DNA of 64,000 nucleotides from Planctomyces sp. SH-PL14 (lineage in GTDB: Bacteria > Planctomycetota > Planctomycetia > Planctomycetales > Planctomycetaceae), in contig NZ_CP011270.1 in assembly GCF_001610835.1 (NCBI RefSeq), positions 6,156,001 to 6,220,000 on the forward strand, written 5' to 3'. Position numbers and translations under genes: made by a program. Below are positions 9,586-21,127 of this stretch, piece after piece. The notes beneath the pieces are model-generated. The model searched no databases, was not told where the DNA came from, and worked only from the letters and a program-made list of their open reading frames with translations. Numbering within the stretch: position 1 is the first letter of the stretch; each line of letters starts with the position of its first letter.

Positions 9586-10644
9586 ATGGCCCGACGCAAG
9601 CATTACTGGGGACGCAGCCCCCTCCCGCACGACGGCGGCCCCCGTCTGTGGCGGATGATTCTGTTCTTGTTCATCCTGGGGATGATGTACACGCAGATGC
9701 GCCGCGCCAGCAACTGGCGATGGCTCGTCAGCGAAGCCCAGGGGCAGACGACCGCTCCCGCTGCGAATCCAGCCCCCGAGGCGGCCGATCCGAAAGCCGG
9801 CTCCGGAGGCCCGCCCGGTCCCGCGATTAAGGACACGCTCCGGGAGTCGACCACCGACCAGGAGGACTGGGAGAAGCAGGCGGTCAAGGACAGCCTCGCG
9901 GTCGTGACCGACCGGTCCGAGCTGCAGGAGGCGGAGATGCCCGCCTACTGGACGCTCATGCGCTGGACGCTGGCCCAGACTTCCCGGCAGCTCCTGGACC
10001 GGGCCGCTCCCCGTCTCAAGCTGTCGGATCTGTGGGCCACGCCTTCCGACTTCCGCGGCCGGATTTTCCAGTTCCAGCTGGAGGTTCGCCGGGTCGAGTC
10101 GTTTGAGGTCAAGAGCGAGAACTCGGCCGGTGTGAAGTCCGGCTACATGATGGTCGGCATGAACGACGCTTCGAAGGCGCAGCCCTACTGGGTGGTGGTC
10201 CCCGACCTGCCGGAAGGGTGGCCGGTGGCGGACGAGGTGTATGAGAGCGGGACCTTTGTGGGGTACTTCCTGAAGTGGCAGTGGTACCAGCCGGGGGTTG
10301 GCAAGCCGAAGTCGATGCCGATGTTCATTGGCCGGATCATTCCGAAGCCCAAGGCGGTCATCCGGACTACGGGACTGATGGACGACCCGCTGTTTCTGGG
10401 GCTGGCCGGAGTGGCGGCTCTCGGTGCGCTGGGCTTTGCCGCGTACTTGCAGTTCTCGCCTCGCCCTTCGCGGGCGGTGCTGACACCGACGCGGGATGAG
10501 GAGACTGCCGTCGAGTTCCTGAAGAATGCGCTTCCGACCGGATCGCCCGTCCCGGCAGGCCCGGCCGAGTCGACCGGGGCTCCGCCGGTTCCCGTCGAAG
10601 TGGTTGCTCCCGAGGCTGCCAAGCCTGAGGCCGGCTCTCTGTAG
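9586..10644 (+). CDS. Membrane protein of the ExbB/ExbD operon, unknown function
   Basis: 352 residues, not recognised as a named family. It has one membrane helix near the N-terminus (about 24-38), a Pro/Ala-rich linker, a central domain (about 120-245) with an FRGRIFQFQLEVRRV strand pattern that looks like an OB-fold, a second helix (about 267-288), and an Ala/Pro tail. It starts 48 bp after the second exbD gene and is likely part of the same transcript, so it may be an accessory periplasmic component of the transducer. The role is inferred only from position. Confidence 0.8.
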   Translation: MARRKHYWGRSPLPHDGGPRLWRMILFLFILGMMYTQMRRASNWRWLVSEAQGQTTAPAANPAPEAADPKAGSGGPPGPAIKDTLRESTTDQEDWEKQAVKDSLAVVTDRSELQEAEMPAYWTLMRWTLAQTSRQLLDRAAPRLKLSDLWATPSDFRGRIFQFQLEVRRVESFEVKSENSAGVKSGYMMVGMNDASKAQPYWVVVPDLPEGWPVADEVYESGTFVGYFLKWQWYQPGVGKPKSMPMFIGRIIPKPKAVIRTTGLMDDPLFLGLAGVAALGALGFAAYLQFSPRPSRAVLTPTRDEETAVEFLKNALPTGSPVPAGPAESTGAPPVPVEVVAPEAAKPEAGSL

Positions 10645-10675
10645 GCGGGCGGGGAGGTGTCTTGTCCCGCTGGCT

Positions 10676-11006
10676 CAGACGGCGTTCTTGCCGGCACGAC
10701 TCTGCTTGCTCAAACCCATTGTGCGACGGCAGCCGGGGTCAAGGGGGTCTCACCCCCTTGCCGCCGGAGGCGCTTCCATGAGGAACCATGGGACGCAACG
10801 GGCGTCCGTTTCGTGGAACCAGTTAGGAGGACTCCACCAAACCGCACCACTGGCTTTGCAATACCAGCGGGTTAGGTGAGGGGGCATCCGATACGTTCTC
10901 CTCGCTTGGACACGTGCTCCTTCAGACAACTCTCGACGGCCAGGCCTCCGGCGGGCAAAGGGGCGTTGCCCCCTTGCATCCCCCACCAGGGTGCCCCTGG
11001 ACCCGC
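10676..11006 (-). repeat. 320-bp structured repeat, copy 3
   Basis: Full-length copy on the minus strand, from the GCCGGCAAGAACG end to the GGTCCAGGGG end. It belongs to the subgroup with a slightly longer middle section, like copies 4 and 6. It lies between the ExbB operon and the amidohydrolase gene. Confidence 0.9.
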
Positions 11007-11098
11007 TTGAGGGGGGGCCTATGGAAAGTCGTTGACCGGCTGACTTCCGGCGGCCATCCTGCAAGCAGCGATTCCCGTTTCTCCTCGTCACGACCGCC

Positions 11099-11935
11099 AT
11101 GATCATCGACGCGCATCAGCACTTCTGGAAACGGGGCCTCTTCGACACCCGCTGGCTCGAAACACCCCGCCACGAGCCGATCTGCCGCGACTTCCTCCCA
11201 GCCGACCTGGAGCCGCTCCTCAAGGCCGCCGGCGTCGACTACTCCGTCTTCGTCCAGACCCAGCACGACACGGAGGAAAACCTCTGGGCTCTCCGGGAGG
11301 CGGACCTCTATCCGTTCATCGCGGGGGTCGTCGGCTGGATCGATCTGGCCAGTCCCTTGTGCGAGGACCAGCTCGTCGAATTCCGGAACTTCCCCAAGTT
11401 CGTCGGCGTGCGGCACATCACGCAGGACGAGCCGGACGACGACTTCATCATCCGCCCCGACGTGATCCGCGGACTGCACGTCCTCCAGAAGCACCGCGTC
11501 CCGTTTGACCTGCTCTTCTACGTCAAACACCTGCGGCACGCGGCGACACTGGCAAAGGAGCTCCCCGAACTGCCGATGGTGATCGACCACCTCGCCAAGC
11601 CGGAGATTCGCGCCCAGCGGACCGACAATTGGGAGACCCACTTCCGCGCCGCTGCCAAGTTCCCCAACGTCTGCTGCAAGCTCTCGGGAATGATCACCGA
11701 GGCGGATTGGGAAGGCTGGACGCCGGAGGACCTGCAGGTCTACGTCGACGTTGCGCTCGAAGCCTTCGGCCCGGACCGACTGATGTACGGCAGCGACTGG
11801 CCGGTCTGTGAGCTCGCGGGGGACTACCAGGACGTCTTCAACGCCCTCCGCGACTGCCTGACGCGCCTCAGCGATTCCGAACGGGACGCGATCTACTGCC
11901 AGACGGCGAAGAAGTTTTACGGCCTGACGGTGTAG
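11099..11935 (+). CDS. Amidohydrolase (sugar lactonase-like, COG3618 type)
   Basis: 278-residue TIM-barrel hydrolase of the amidohydrolase-2 family. The N-terminal metal motif is HQH (His6, His8 in IIDAHQHFW). Later motifs include GVRHI, VIDHLAKP, CCKLSGM and the C-terminal MYGSDWPVC with the catalytic Asp. This set is typical of L-fuconolactonase and L-rhamnono-lactonase relatives, which open sugar lactones. The next gene encodes a D-xylonate-type dehydratase, so lactone opening followed by acid dehydration is a plausible sequence. The two genes are separated by a repeat, which weakens the operon case. Confidence 0.85.
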   Translation: MIIDAHQHFWKRGLFDTRWLETPRHEPICRDFLPADLEPLLKAAGVDYSVFVQTQHDTEENLWALREADLYPFIAGVVGWIDLASPLCEDQLVEFRNFPKFVGVRHITQDEPDDDFIIRPDVIRGLHVLQKHRVPFDLLFYVKHLRHAATLAKELPELPMVIDHLAKPEIRAQRTDNWETHFRAAAKFPNVCCKLSGMITEADWEGWTPEDLQVYVDVALEAFGPDRLMYGSDWPVCELAGDYQDVFNALRDCLTRLSDSERDAIYCQTAKKFYGLTV

Positions 11936-11939
11936 TTCC

Positions 11940-12270
11940 ACCGGGTCCAGGGGCACCCTGGTGGGGAGTGCAGAGGGGCAACGCCCCTTTGCCCGCCGGA
12001 GGCCCTCTCGTCGAGAGATATCTGAAGGAGCACTTGTCCAAGCGCGGACACCGTGCCGTATGCCCCCTCACCAACCCGCGCGGAGTGCAAAGCCAGCGGT
12101 GTGATGTGAGGGAGTCCTCAATGCTGGCACCACAAGGGGGACGTCCGTTGTGTCCCACGGTTCCTCATGGAAGCGCCTCCGGCGGCAAGGGGTTGCCCCC
12201 TTGACCCCGGTTGCCGTGGCACATTGGGTTTGAGTAAACAAAGTCGTGCCGGCAAGGACGCCGTTCGAGC
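11940..12270 (+). repeat. 320-bp structured repeat, copy 4
   Basis: Full-length copy starting five bases after the stop codon of the amidohydrolase gene. The left hairpins are CCAGGG-GCA-CCCTGG and AGGGGC-AAC-GCCCCT. Longer-middle subgroup. Confidence 0.92.
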
Positions 12271-12289
12271 CAGCGGGACAAGCCTCCCG

Positions 12290-12314
12290 TCCCTCGCTCG
12301 CGCTTCGGACTGGT
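12290..12314 (+). repeat. Single arm of the CGCTCGCGCTTCGG repeat
   Basis: One arm, TCCCTCGCTCGCGCTTCGGA plus CTGGT, matching the arms of the complete palindrome at 50519-50574. It lies directly after copy 4 of the 320-bp repeat, in the leader of the xylonate dehydratase gene. Confidence 0.7.
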
Positions 12315-12384
12315 GTTGGGAACGGAAATCTCCGATCCTCGGCCGCCTGACTCGGCCTCCTCCATCCACCTCGCTCTCCGCTCC

Positions 12385-14397
<2,013 letters not shown>

Positions 14398-14406
14398 TCC
14401 GAAAGA

Positions 14407-14729
14407 ACCGGGTCCAGGGGCACCCTGGTGGGGAGTGCAGAGGGGCAACGCCCCTTTGCCCGCCGGAGGCTTGGCCTGTCTCGATCATTCTGAAGGAGCG
14501 CGTGTCCAAGCGCGGACGACGTGCCGTATGCCCCCCTTACCAACCCGCGGGGAGTCCGGGGCGAGCTGGGAGTTCTCGACGCCGGTACCACAAAGGGGGC
14601 ATCCGTTGTGTACCGCGGTTCCTCATGGAAGTGCCTCCGGCGGCAAGGGGGCGTGGCCCCCTTGACCCCGGAGGCCGTCGCACGTTGGGTTTGAGCTAAG
14701 GGAGCTGTGCCGGCGAGGACGAGGTTCGA
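14407..14729 (+). repeat. 320-bp structured repeat, copy 5
   Basis: Near-complete copy, diverged in the middle (the usual GCCGTCGAGAGATG stretch is replaced). It lies between two convergent genes, directly after the xylonate dehydratase stop codon. Confidence 0.9.
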
Positions 14730-14738
14730 TGTGACGGC

Positions 14739-15824
14739 TTAAGGTGTCGCGTCCTGGGCCTCTGTCAGCAGCGTCACATTCAGATACCGATCCGCCACGA
14801 TCGTATCGATCACCAGCTGCGATGCGTGAAACATCAACATCGGGAACACCGCAAACGGCAGCCCCGTCCGGGCCACGCTCTCCGCCACCAGAATCCCGAT
14901 CGGCAGCGTCTTCTGGCTCCCTGCAAACGCTGCCGCAATCGTGTTCTCCGCACTCATCCCCAGCCGCCGCCCACCCCAATAGCCCATCACCAGGCCCGCG
15001 ATGTGGATCGCCATCGTGCACCCCCACACCAGCAGCACGGCTCCCAGGGCCGGCACATCGCGGCCCGGAACGAGCTGCGGTCCCGCCCCATAAGCCGACC
15101 AGAAGACCGTTGTCAGGATGCAGACCTGCGCCAAGTTGCTCAGCAGCAGCTTCCGGCGGTCGGCAAACGCGGCACACGCCCGGGAGAGCCGCAGAAGCTG
15201 CCCCGTCACGATCGGCAGGAGCGCGGACACGAACAGAATCGCCATCAACTGCCGCGGCTCCAGCGAGACTCGCGAGCCGACCCCCACCTCCATCCAGAAC
15301 GGCGTGACGACGACCGCCAGCGCGTTCGTCAGGACCGTCACCAGGAGCGAGACGGCATCGTTCCCCCCCGCCCGCCGCGTCCAGACGGAGGCGGCCGCCA
15401 TCGTGCAGGGGACGCTTCCCGCGATCATGAGCCCCACGCTGAAGTCCCGCGTCCACTGCGCCCGTGAGAGGGGCCAGGTGAGGAGCGGCATCAGGACGGC
15501 GTTGACGGTCGCGGCCCACAGGACCGGCCCCGGCGTCCGGAGCGACTCGACGAGCTTCCGGGTGTCGAGCGTCACCGACATCAGGAGCAGGATCTGGAAG
15601 ACGATGACCTTCATCCCCGCCGCGAGGGCCGCTTCGAACGACGGGTTCACGGCGTTTGTCCCGCTCCCGCCGAATGTTCGTCCTAGGGCGAAGCCGAGCG
15701 GGATCAGCACTGCCAGTCCGGCCAGGAACCAGTGGCGATGAAGGCCGGCGAGGAATCGCGAGAAGGGAGTCAATGGGGGGACCAGTGGAGTTGAACCGTG
15801 AGCCGACCGGTTTAGACGAAACAC
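14739..15824 (-). CDS. Bile acid:sodium symporter family protein (SBF-like)
   Basis: Inner-membrane protein of about 361 residues with nine or ten predicted helices. The SBF-like pattern includes a first helix near WFLAGLAVLIPLGFALG, the motif GSVPCTMAAASVWTRRAGGN followed by a helix, and AGSQKTLPIGILVAE, the conserved crossover segment of PF13593. Substrate unknown. The start is uncertain: GTG at 15824 begins just after the stop codon of the upstream tsaB gene (stop 15826-15828), while an in-frame start at 15875 would overlap tsaB by 50 bases. It is probably co-transcribed with tsaB. Confidence 0.82.
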   Translation of the reverse strand: MFRLNRSAHGSTPLVPPLTPFSRFLAGLHRHWFLAGLAVLIPLGFALGRTFGGSGTNAVNPSFEAALAAGMKVIVFQILLLMSVTLDTRKLVESLRTPGPVLWAATVNAVLMPLLTWPLSRAQWTRDFSVGLMIAGSVPCTMAAASVWTRRAGGNDAVSLLVTVLTNALAVVVTPFWMEVGVGSRVSLEPRQLMAILFVSALLPIVTGQLLRLSRACAAFADRRKLLLSNLAQVCILTTVFWSAYGAGPQLVPGRDVPALGAVLLVWGCTMAIHIAGLVMGYWGGRRLGMSAENTIAAAFAGSQKTLPIGILVAESVARTGLPFAVFPMLMFHASQLVIDTIVADRYLNVTLLTEAQDATP

Positions 15825-15825
15825 G

Positions 15826-16548
15826 CTAGCGAGCGGACTCCAATGCCTTCTTCTCGGCCACCTCTTCCGCGGCACTCCGGCGGATGTAGTGCGGCACGAA
15901 CTCGAACGGGGTGACCCGGTCGCCCGTCGCCCATTGCCGCAGGCCGATTCGGGCCACGTGCTCGCCGCGGGGGAGGGCTAGGTCTCCTTCCAGGCACCGC
16001 CGCGCGGTGCGCAGGTCGTCGGGAAGGCGCTTTACTCCGGGGCCGATGACGGCGTCGGCCGGTTCGATGAGCGGGGCGAGTTCTTCGAGGGGGACGATCC
16101 GCGTGGTGCCGGTGGCGGCGAAGTGTCCCTCGGGCGTGCGGGTGTAGTGGCCGGCGAAGAGGGCGCCTCGCTGGGCGTCCTCCAGGACCCAGAGGCGGGT
16201 GACTTCGGCCGAGGCGTTTGCGGCGATGATGGCGAAGGTGTCGACGGCGACGAGGGGTGTGCCGGTGAGGTAGCCGAAGGTTTTGGCGAAGACGACTCCG
16301 ACCCGCAGGCCGGTGAAGCTTCCCGGGCCGGCGCTGACGGTGAGGAGTCCGATGTCGCGTGGGGCGACGCTATGAGATCGGAGGAGGGCCTGGACTTCGG
16401 CGACGAGGGTTCGGGCGTGACGGCGGCCGGTGGCGGCGAGCGATCGTTCTTCGAGGAGGGTGTGGCCGTGGAGGAGCGCGAGGCTGCCGGCGTGGCTGGA
16501 GGTGTCGACGCCGAGGATGGGGAATGGGGAGGGGGCGGGCGAGTTCAT
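15826..16548 (-). CDS. tsaB: tRNA threonylcarbamoyladenosine biosynthesis protein TsaB
   Basis: 240-residue ASKHA-fold protein that pairs with TsaD in making the t6A modification at position 37 of ANN-decoding tRNAs. The N-terminal ILGVDTSSHAGSLAL and the central SAGPGSFTGLRVGVVFAKTFGY are diagnostic. The start at ATG 16548 fits family length; the longer in-frame extension upstream runs into copy 6 of the 320-bp repeat. The 5' part of the gene is extremely rich in C-ending codons. Confidence 0.93.
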   Translation of the reverse strand: MNSPAPSPFPILGVDTSSHAGSLALLHGHTLLEERSLAATGRRHARTLVAEVQALLRSHSVAPRDIGLLTVSAGPGSFTGLRVGVVFAKTFGYLTGTPLVAVDTFAIIAANASAEVTRLWVLEDAQRGALFAGHYTRTPEGHFAATGTTRIVPLEELAPLIEPADAVIGPGVKRLPDDLRTARRCLEGDLALPRGEHVARIGLRQWATGDRVTPFEFVPHYIRRSAAEEVAEKKALESAR

Positions 16549-16608
16549 TGGGCCATTGTGTCGTGGTGCGAAGCAGGGAAAAAGGGACCTGAAAAACAGA
16601 CTTTCCGC

Positions 16609-16939
16609 ACCGGGTCCAGGGGTACCCTGGTGGGGGATGCAAGGGGGCAACGCCCTCTTGCCCGCCGGAGGCCTGGCCGTCGAGAGATGTCTGAAGGAGA
16701 GCGTGTCCAGACGCGGACAACGTATTGGATGCCCCCTCACCAACCCGCGGAGATTGCAAAGCCAGCGTTGTGTTTTGAGGGAGTCCTCAACGCCAGTACC
16801 ACAAAGGGGACATCCGTTGCGTCCCACGGTTCCTCACAGGAGTGCCTCCGGCGGCAAGGGGTTGCCCCCTTGACCCCAGCGGCCGTCGCACAATGGGTTT
16901 GAGGTAGCACCGCCGCGCCGGCAAGAACTCTGTCCGAGC
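16609..16939 (+). repeat. 320-bp structured repeat, copy 6
   Basis: Full-length copy between the divergent tsaB and DJ-1 genes. The first hairpin has a GTA centre. Longer-middle subgroup. Confidence 0.92.
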
Positions 16940-17085
16940 ATTCGATCTTCGCAAGGCTCGGCTTGGTCCACGCCACCCCCGCGCTTTGCGGCCCCCCGCC
17001 GCCGGGCACTATGATCCAGTCTCCTCAAAACACACCGGGGACCGCCCCGACCGTCCGCGCGCAAGGACTGACAAGGACTGACATT

Positions 17086-17652
17086 GTGAACAAAGTGCTG
17101 ATCATCGTCGGCGACGCCACCGAGACCGTCGACACCCTCTACCCCCTCTACCGACTCCAGGAAGACGGCTTCGAACCCGTCGTCGCCGGACCGGAAAAGA
17201 AGCTCTACAACATGGTGATGCACGAAGTCCGCCCCGGCTGGACAATCACCAAGGAGTGGGAGGGATACACCATCCAGGCCAACATCGCCTTCCGCGACAT
17301 CAACCCCGAAGAATACGCCGGCATCTTCTTCAGCGGCGGACGCGCCCCCGAATACACCCGGTACGACGCCGACCTCATCCGCGTCACCAAACACTTCTTC
17401 GCCGCCAACAAGCCGATCGCCTCGGTCTGCCACGGCGTCGAAATCCCCGCCTACGCCGACTGCGTCCGCGGCCGGAAAATGGCCACCGTCCCCAAGTGCA
17501 AGTTTGACCTCGAAGTCTGCGGCGGGACCTTCGTCGACGCCCCCTGCGTCATCGACGGCAACCTCGTCAGCGGCCGCACGTTCCATGACCACGGTCACTA
17601 CGTCGGTCCCTGGATGAAGCTGCTCCGGGAACAGAGGGAAAAACGGAGCTAG
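17086..17652 (+). CDS. DJ-1/PfpI family protein
   Basis: 188-residue class-I glutamine-amidotransferase-like protein. The nucleophile elbow is ASVCHGVEI with Cys115, followed by His116; IFFSGGRAPEYTRYD matches the PfpI pattern around the acidic partner residue. Family members act as proteases, glyoxalase/deglycase-type enzymes or chaperones, and the sequence does not decide between these. The start is taken at GTG 17086 because AAGGA lies 8 bases ahead and the mature fold begins at NKVLIIVGDATE; starts at 16963 or 17011 would add a disordered tail. Confidence 0.87.
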   Translation: MNKVLIIVGDATETVDTLYPLYRLQEDGFEPVVAGPEKKLYNMVMHEVRPGWTITKEWEGYTIQANIAFRDINPEEYAGIFFSGGRAPEYTRYDADLIRVTKHFFAANKPIASVCHGVEIPAYADCVRGRKMATVPKCKFDLEVCGGTFVDAPCVIDGNLVSGRTFHDHGHYVGPWMKLLREQREKRS

Positions 17653-17755
17653 GAGTCAGGATTGAGGATCCAGGGAGGGAGACCGAGCCGGACTCCCTCA
17701 AACCGCTCCCCCTCCCTCCGTCCTGGATTCCGACACCCAGATCCTGAGTCCTTCC
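17651..17755. repeat. Imperfect inverted repeat between genes
   Basis: The left arm GGAGTCAGGATTGAGGATCC and the right arm ending AGATCCTGAGTCC are imperfect reverse complements. It lies between the DJ-1 gene and the FAD oxidoreductase gene and may form a transcript hairpin. Confidence 0.5.
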
Positions 17756-17775
17756 CCCCTCAGCCCGCGGCCTAC

Positions 17776-20757
17776 GTGCAAGAACAGCAGCGCATCATCG
17801 ACGACCTCGCCGGCCTCCTCGAAGGGGAGCTGCGCGCGGACCCGTTGACCCTGGCCGCCTACGCGACCGATGCCAGCCTGTACCAGCAGCGGCCCCTCGG
17901 CGTCGCCTACCCGCGATGTCGAGAAGACGTCGTCACGGTCGTCCGCTACGCCAAGGAGCGGTCGATCCCGCTCGTTCCACGAGGGGCGGGGACCGGCGTC
18001 GCCGGCGGAGCGATCGGGCCGGGGATCGTTCTCGACTTCGCCCGGTTCATGACTTCGGTCGAGTCGATCGGGGCCGAGACCGTCCGCGTCCAGCCCGGCG
18101 TCGTGCGGGACAAGCTCAACGCCCAGCTCCGGCCCTACGGTCGGTACCTCCCCCCCGACCCCTCGACGACCCAGGTCACGACCGTCGGCGGGATGATCGG
18201 CGTCGATGCCGCTGGCTCGCACGCGGTCCGGATCGGATCGATGCGGGACTACATCCCGAGCTTGGAGACGGTCCTGTCGTCGGGCCATGTCTTCGAGTTC
18301 GAGCAGGAACTCCTCCCGCTTTCGGCCTCGCCGACCCCCTATGGCGGCGATCGGGCTCCGCTGATCGACCGCCCCTCGGGGATCCACGACTCCAAGCAGC
18401 TCCTCGTGGCCCGGCTGGCCCAGGTGCTGCGGCAGAACGAAGACCTGATCCGCCAGCACCAGCCCGCAATGGTCCGCAACTGCGCGGGCTACACCCTCCG
18501 CGGAGTCCTGACCGAGACCCACCTCGACATCCCCCGGATGCTCGTCGGCTCCGAGGGGACGCTGGCCATCACGACAGCCGCCACGCTCAACACCGCCCCG
18601 CTCCCCGCACACCGCGGCGTCGTCCTGCTCCTGTTCCGCCACCTGGAAGCGGCCCTGCGAGTCGCCAAAGGGCTCGCCGATGAACAGCCGACCGCCTGCG
18701 ATCTCCTCGACCGCCGGCTCCTGACGCTGGCCCGCGAGGACGATCCCCGCTTCGAGGCGATGATCGCCAAGTCGGCCGAGGCGGCACTCCTCGTGGAGCA
18801 GATCGGCTACAGCGAGCGGCAGCTCCTCGACCGCCTCAAGCGGATCACCGACAAGGCCCGGCACCTCGAATCGACCCTCATCATCGCCCGGCAGTCGACA
18901 CGGGAGGACGAGGTCGAGTTCCTATGGTCCCTCCCGGCGCGGGTCGTCTCGCTGCTGATCAAACTCCCCGGACCGGTCCGGCCGTTCCCGCTGTTCGAGG
19001 CGATCGCCGTCCCGCCGCAGAACCTGCACGAGTTCATCGTCCTGGCGCAGCGGGTCCTCCAGAAGTACGAGGTGACCGCCTCGCTCTTCGCCCATGCCGC
19101 CTCGGGACAGATCCACCTGCGGCCGTTCCTCCCGACTCCCCGTCCTGAGGACGCGGCGCGGCTCGAGAGCCTGGTCGGCGAGCTGTACGAGATCGTCTTC
19201 CAGTTCCACGGCACGGTGAGCGGCGAGCACGGCGATGGTCTGGCCCGGACGTCCTTCCTGCGGGCGCAGTATGGACCGTTCTACCGCGTGATGCAGCTGG
19301 TGAAGGAGATCTTCGATCCCCACACGCTGCTGAACCCCGGCAAGATCATCAGCGACGATCCGCGGACGACGATGCGGGACCTCCGCCCGCTGGAGCCGCG
19401 CGTCGGGGGAGAGCCGGTCGAACTGCAGCTCTCCTGGTCCCTGCCGGTCGCGACCGAGGCGGCCGACCGCTGCAACGGCTGCGGCCAATGCCGGACCCAG
19501 GACCCGGCCCTGCGGATGTGTCCCTTCTTCCGGCTCGATTCGCTGGAGGAGGCGGCCCCCCGCTCGAAGGCGAATGTCGTCCGCAACTTCCTCACCGGGA
19601 ACCTCGCGGCCCGGGACCTGGAGTCCGAGGAGGCGCTCAGGCTGGCGCGGCAGTGCTTCAACTGCAAGCAGTGCCAGATCGAGTGTCCCAGCCAGGTCGA
19701 CATCCCGCACCTGATGCTGGAGACGCGGGCCGCCTACGTCGAGGCGAACGGCTTCACCCGGGAAGAATGGATCCAGGCCAAGGCCCATTCGTTCGGCCCG
19801 CTCGGTTCGACCCTGGCGCCGCTCGCGAACTGGGGCCTCAACAACGGCGGCGTCCGCTGGCTGATGGAGAAGATTCTCGGCATCTCGCGGCATCGGAAGC
19901 TCCCGCCGTTTGCCCGGCGGACGTTCCTGCGGCAGGTCCGCCGGACGTACTCGCGGCGGGACCTGGCGGCGGGGACCGGCGCGAACCGGCCGGTCGTCTA
20001 CTTCGCGGACCACTTCGCCAACTACCACGACCCGGACCTCGGACGGGCGTTCATCGAGATCCTGCGGCACAACGGCCACACCGTCTATGTCCCCGGGGGG
20101 CAGACGACGACCGGCCTGGCGATGATCTCGGCCGGCGACCTCGACGGCGCCCGCGAGCTGGCGGAGGAGAACATCCGCGAGCTCGCCGAACTGGCCCGCG
20201 AAGGGCTGCCGATTGTCTGCACCGAGCCCTCGGCGGTCGTCTGCCTGACACAGGAATACCCGCTGCTGGTCGACCATCCGGACGTCAAGACGGTCGCCTC
20301 GCAGGTGATCGAAGCGGGGGCGTTCCTCCAGCAACTCCGCGCCGCCGGAAAACTCCGGACCGACTTCCAGCCGCTGCATCTCTCGGCCGCTTACCACACT
20401 CCCTGCCATCTCCGGGCGCTCGAACGGGGCACCCCGTTTGCGGACCTCCTGTCCGAGATCCCTGGCCTGACGCTGAAGCGGATTGAGGCCGGCTGCAGCG
20501 GGATGGCGGGCGCGTTCGGGCTGACGAAGGCGAACTTCAAGACATCGCTCGCGATCGGCCAGCGGCTGATCGAGCGGATGCAGCACGACGACATCCTGAT
20601 CGGCCTCACGGAGTGCGGGAGCTGCAAGGTCCAGATGGAGCAGGGGACCAGCCGGCCGACGATCCACCCCATCAAGATCCTGGCCCTCGCCTACGGCCTG
20701 ATGCCTGAGCTGCGGCGGCTGATCCGGCCGAACAAGCGGCGGCTGATGACGTCGTAG
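17776..20757 (+). CDS. FAD-linked oxidase / Fe-S oxidoreductase fusion (YdiJ / D-2-hydroxyacid dehydrogenase type)
   Basis: Large 993-residue fusion. It has an N-terminal FAD_binding_4 domain (PRGAGTG at 68-74 binds FAD; PPDPSTTQVTTVGGMIG follows), an FAD-oxidase C domain with SGEHGDGLART, a 4Fe-4S pair (CNGCGQC starting near residue 566, CFNCKQCQIECP near 627), and CCG-type Cys-rich domains (HTPCHL near 874, ECGSC near 945). This is the architecture of YdiJ-like D-2-hydroxyglutarate/D-lactate dehydrogenases that pass electrons to a membrane carrier. Which hydroxyacid is used cannot be read. GTG 17776 is preferred; an upstream TTG at 17662 would translate an inverted repeat. Confidence 0.9.
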   Translation: MQEQQRIIDDLAGLLEGELRADPLTLAAYATDASLYQQRPLGVAYPRCREDVVTVVRYAKERSIPLVPRGAGTGVAGGAIGPGIVLDFARFMTSVESIGAETVRVQPGVVRDKLNAQLRPYGRYLPPDPSTTQVTTVGGMIGVDAAGSHAVRIGSMRDYIPSLETVLSSGHVFEFEQELLPLSASPTPYGGDRAPLIDRPSGIHDSKQLLVARLAQVLRQNEDLIRQHQPAMVRNCAGYTLRGVLTETHLDIPRMLVGSEGTLAITTAATLNTAPLPAHRGVVLLLFRHLEAALRVAKGLADEQPTACDLLDRRLLTLAREDDPRFEAMIAKSAEAALLVEQIGYSERQLLDRLKRITDKARHLESTLIIARQSTREDEVEFLWSLPARVVSLLIKLPGPVRPFPLFEAIAVPPQNLHEFIVLAQRVLQKYEVTASLFAHAASGQIHLRPFLPTPRPEDAARLESLVGELYEIVFQFHGTVSGEHGDGLARTSFLRAQYGPFYRVMQLVKEIFDPHTLLNPGKIISDDPRTTMRDLRPLEPRVGGEPVELQLSWSLPVATEAADRCNGCGQCRTQDPALRMCPFFRLDSLEEAAPRSKANVVRNFLTGNLAARDLESEEALRLARQCFNCKQCQIECPSQVDIPHLMLETRAAYVEANGFTREEWIQAKAHSFGPLGSTLAPLANWGLNNGGVRWLMEKILGISRHRKLPPFARRTFLRQVRRTYSRRDLAAGTGANRPVVYFADHFANYHDPDLGRAFIEILRHNGHTVYVPGGQTTTGLAMISAGDLDGARELAEENIRELAELAREGLPIVCTEPSAVVCLTQEYPLLVDHPDVKTVASQVIEAGAFLQQLRAAGKLRTDFQPLHLSAAYHTPCHLRALERGTPFADLLSEIPGLTLKRIEAGCSGMAGAFGLTKANFKTSLAIGQRLIERMQHDDILIGLTECGSCKVQMEQGTSRPTIHPIKILALAYGLMPELRRLIRPNKRRLMTS

Positions 20758-20879
20758 GGGAGGCGGTAGGCTTAAGGCGGAAGGCTGAAGGTAGAGGGGA
20801 TGAGCCCTATCGGCGCTCCGTCGACCGTGTCGCCTGAACTGATACTTGATACCTGGCACCTGATACTTCTTCCGTCTCC

Positions 20880-21125
20880 ATGCCCTCGACCCTTCTGTTC
20901 TTCGCCCGCGCTCGTGACCTCGCCGGGACGGATCGCGCTCGACTGGAGGGCCCGCCTCCGGCGACGGTTGGCGAGCTGCGGCGGGTGTTGCTCGACCGCT
21001 ATCCGGCCCTGGCGCCGATCGCGCCGCATCTGCTGATCGCGGTCAATCAGGCGTACGCCCAGGACCCGGATTCGATTCCCGACGGGGCGGAGATCGCGGT
21101 CTTTCCTCCGGTGAGCGGAGGCTGA
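20880..21125 (+). CDS. moaD: Molybdopterin synthase sulfur carrier subunit MoaD
   Basis: 81-residue ubiquitin-fold protein ending in the diagnostic PPVSGG, whose C-terminal diglycine carries the thiocarboxylate used to make the molybdopterin dithiolene. FFARARDLAG at the N-terminus is typical. No other moa gene is in the window. The next gene starts two bases after its stop. The preceding gap (20758-20879) holds short CTGATACTTGATACC-like repeats and no gene. Confidence 0.9.
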   Translation: MPSTLLFFARARDLAGTDRARLEGPPPATVGELRRVLLDRYPALAPIAPHLLIAVNQAYAQDPDSIPDGAEIAVFPPVSGG

Positions 21126-21127
21126 TC

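Noticed and set aside
17662-17775. Longer start (TTG 17662) for the FAD/Fe-S oxidoreductase.
   Set aside because: The extra 38 codons translate an inverted repeat and contain no conserved residues; the family begins near GTG 17776.
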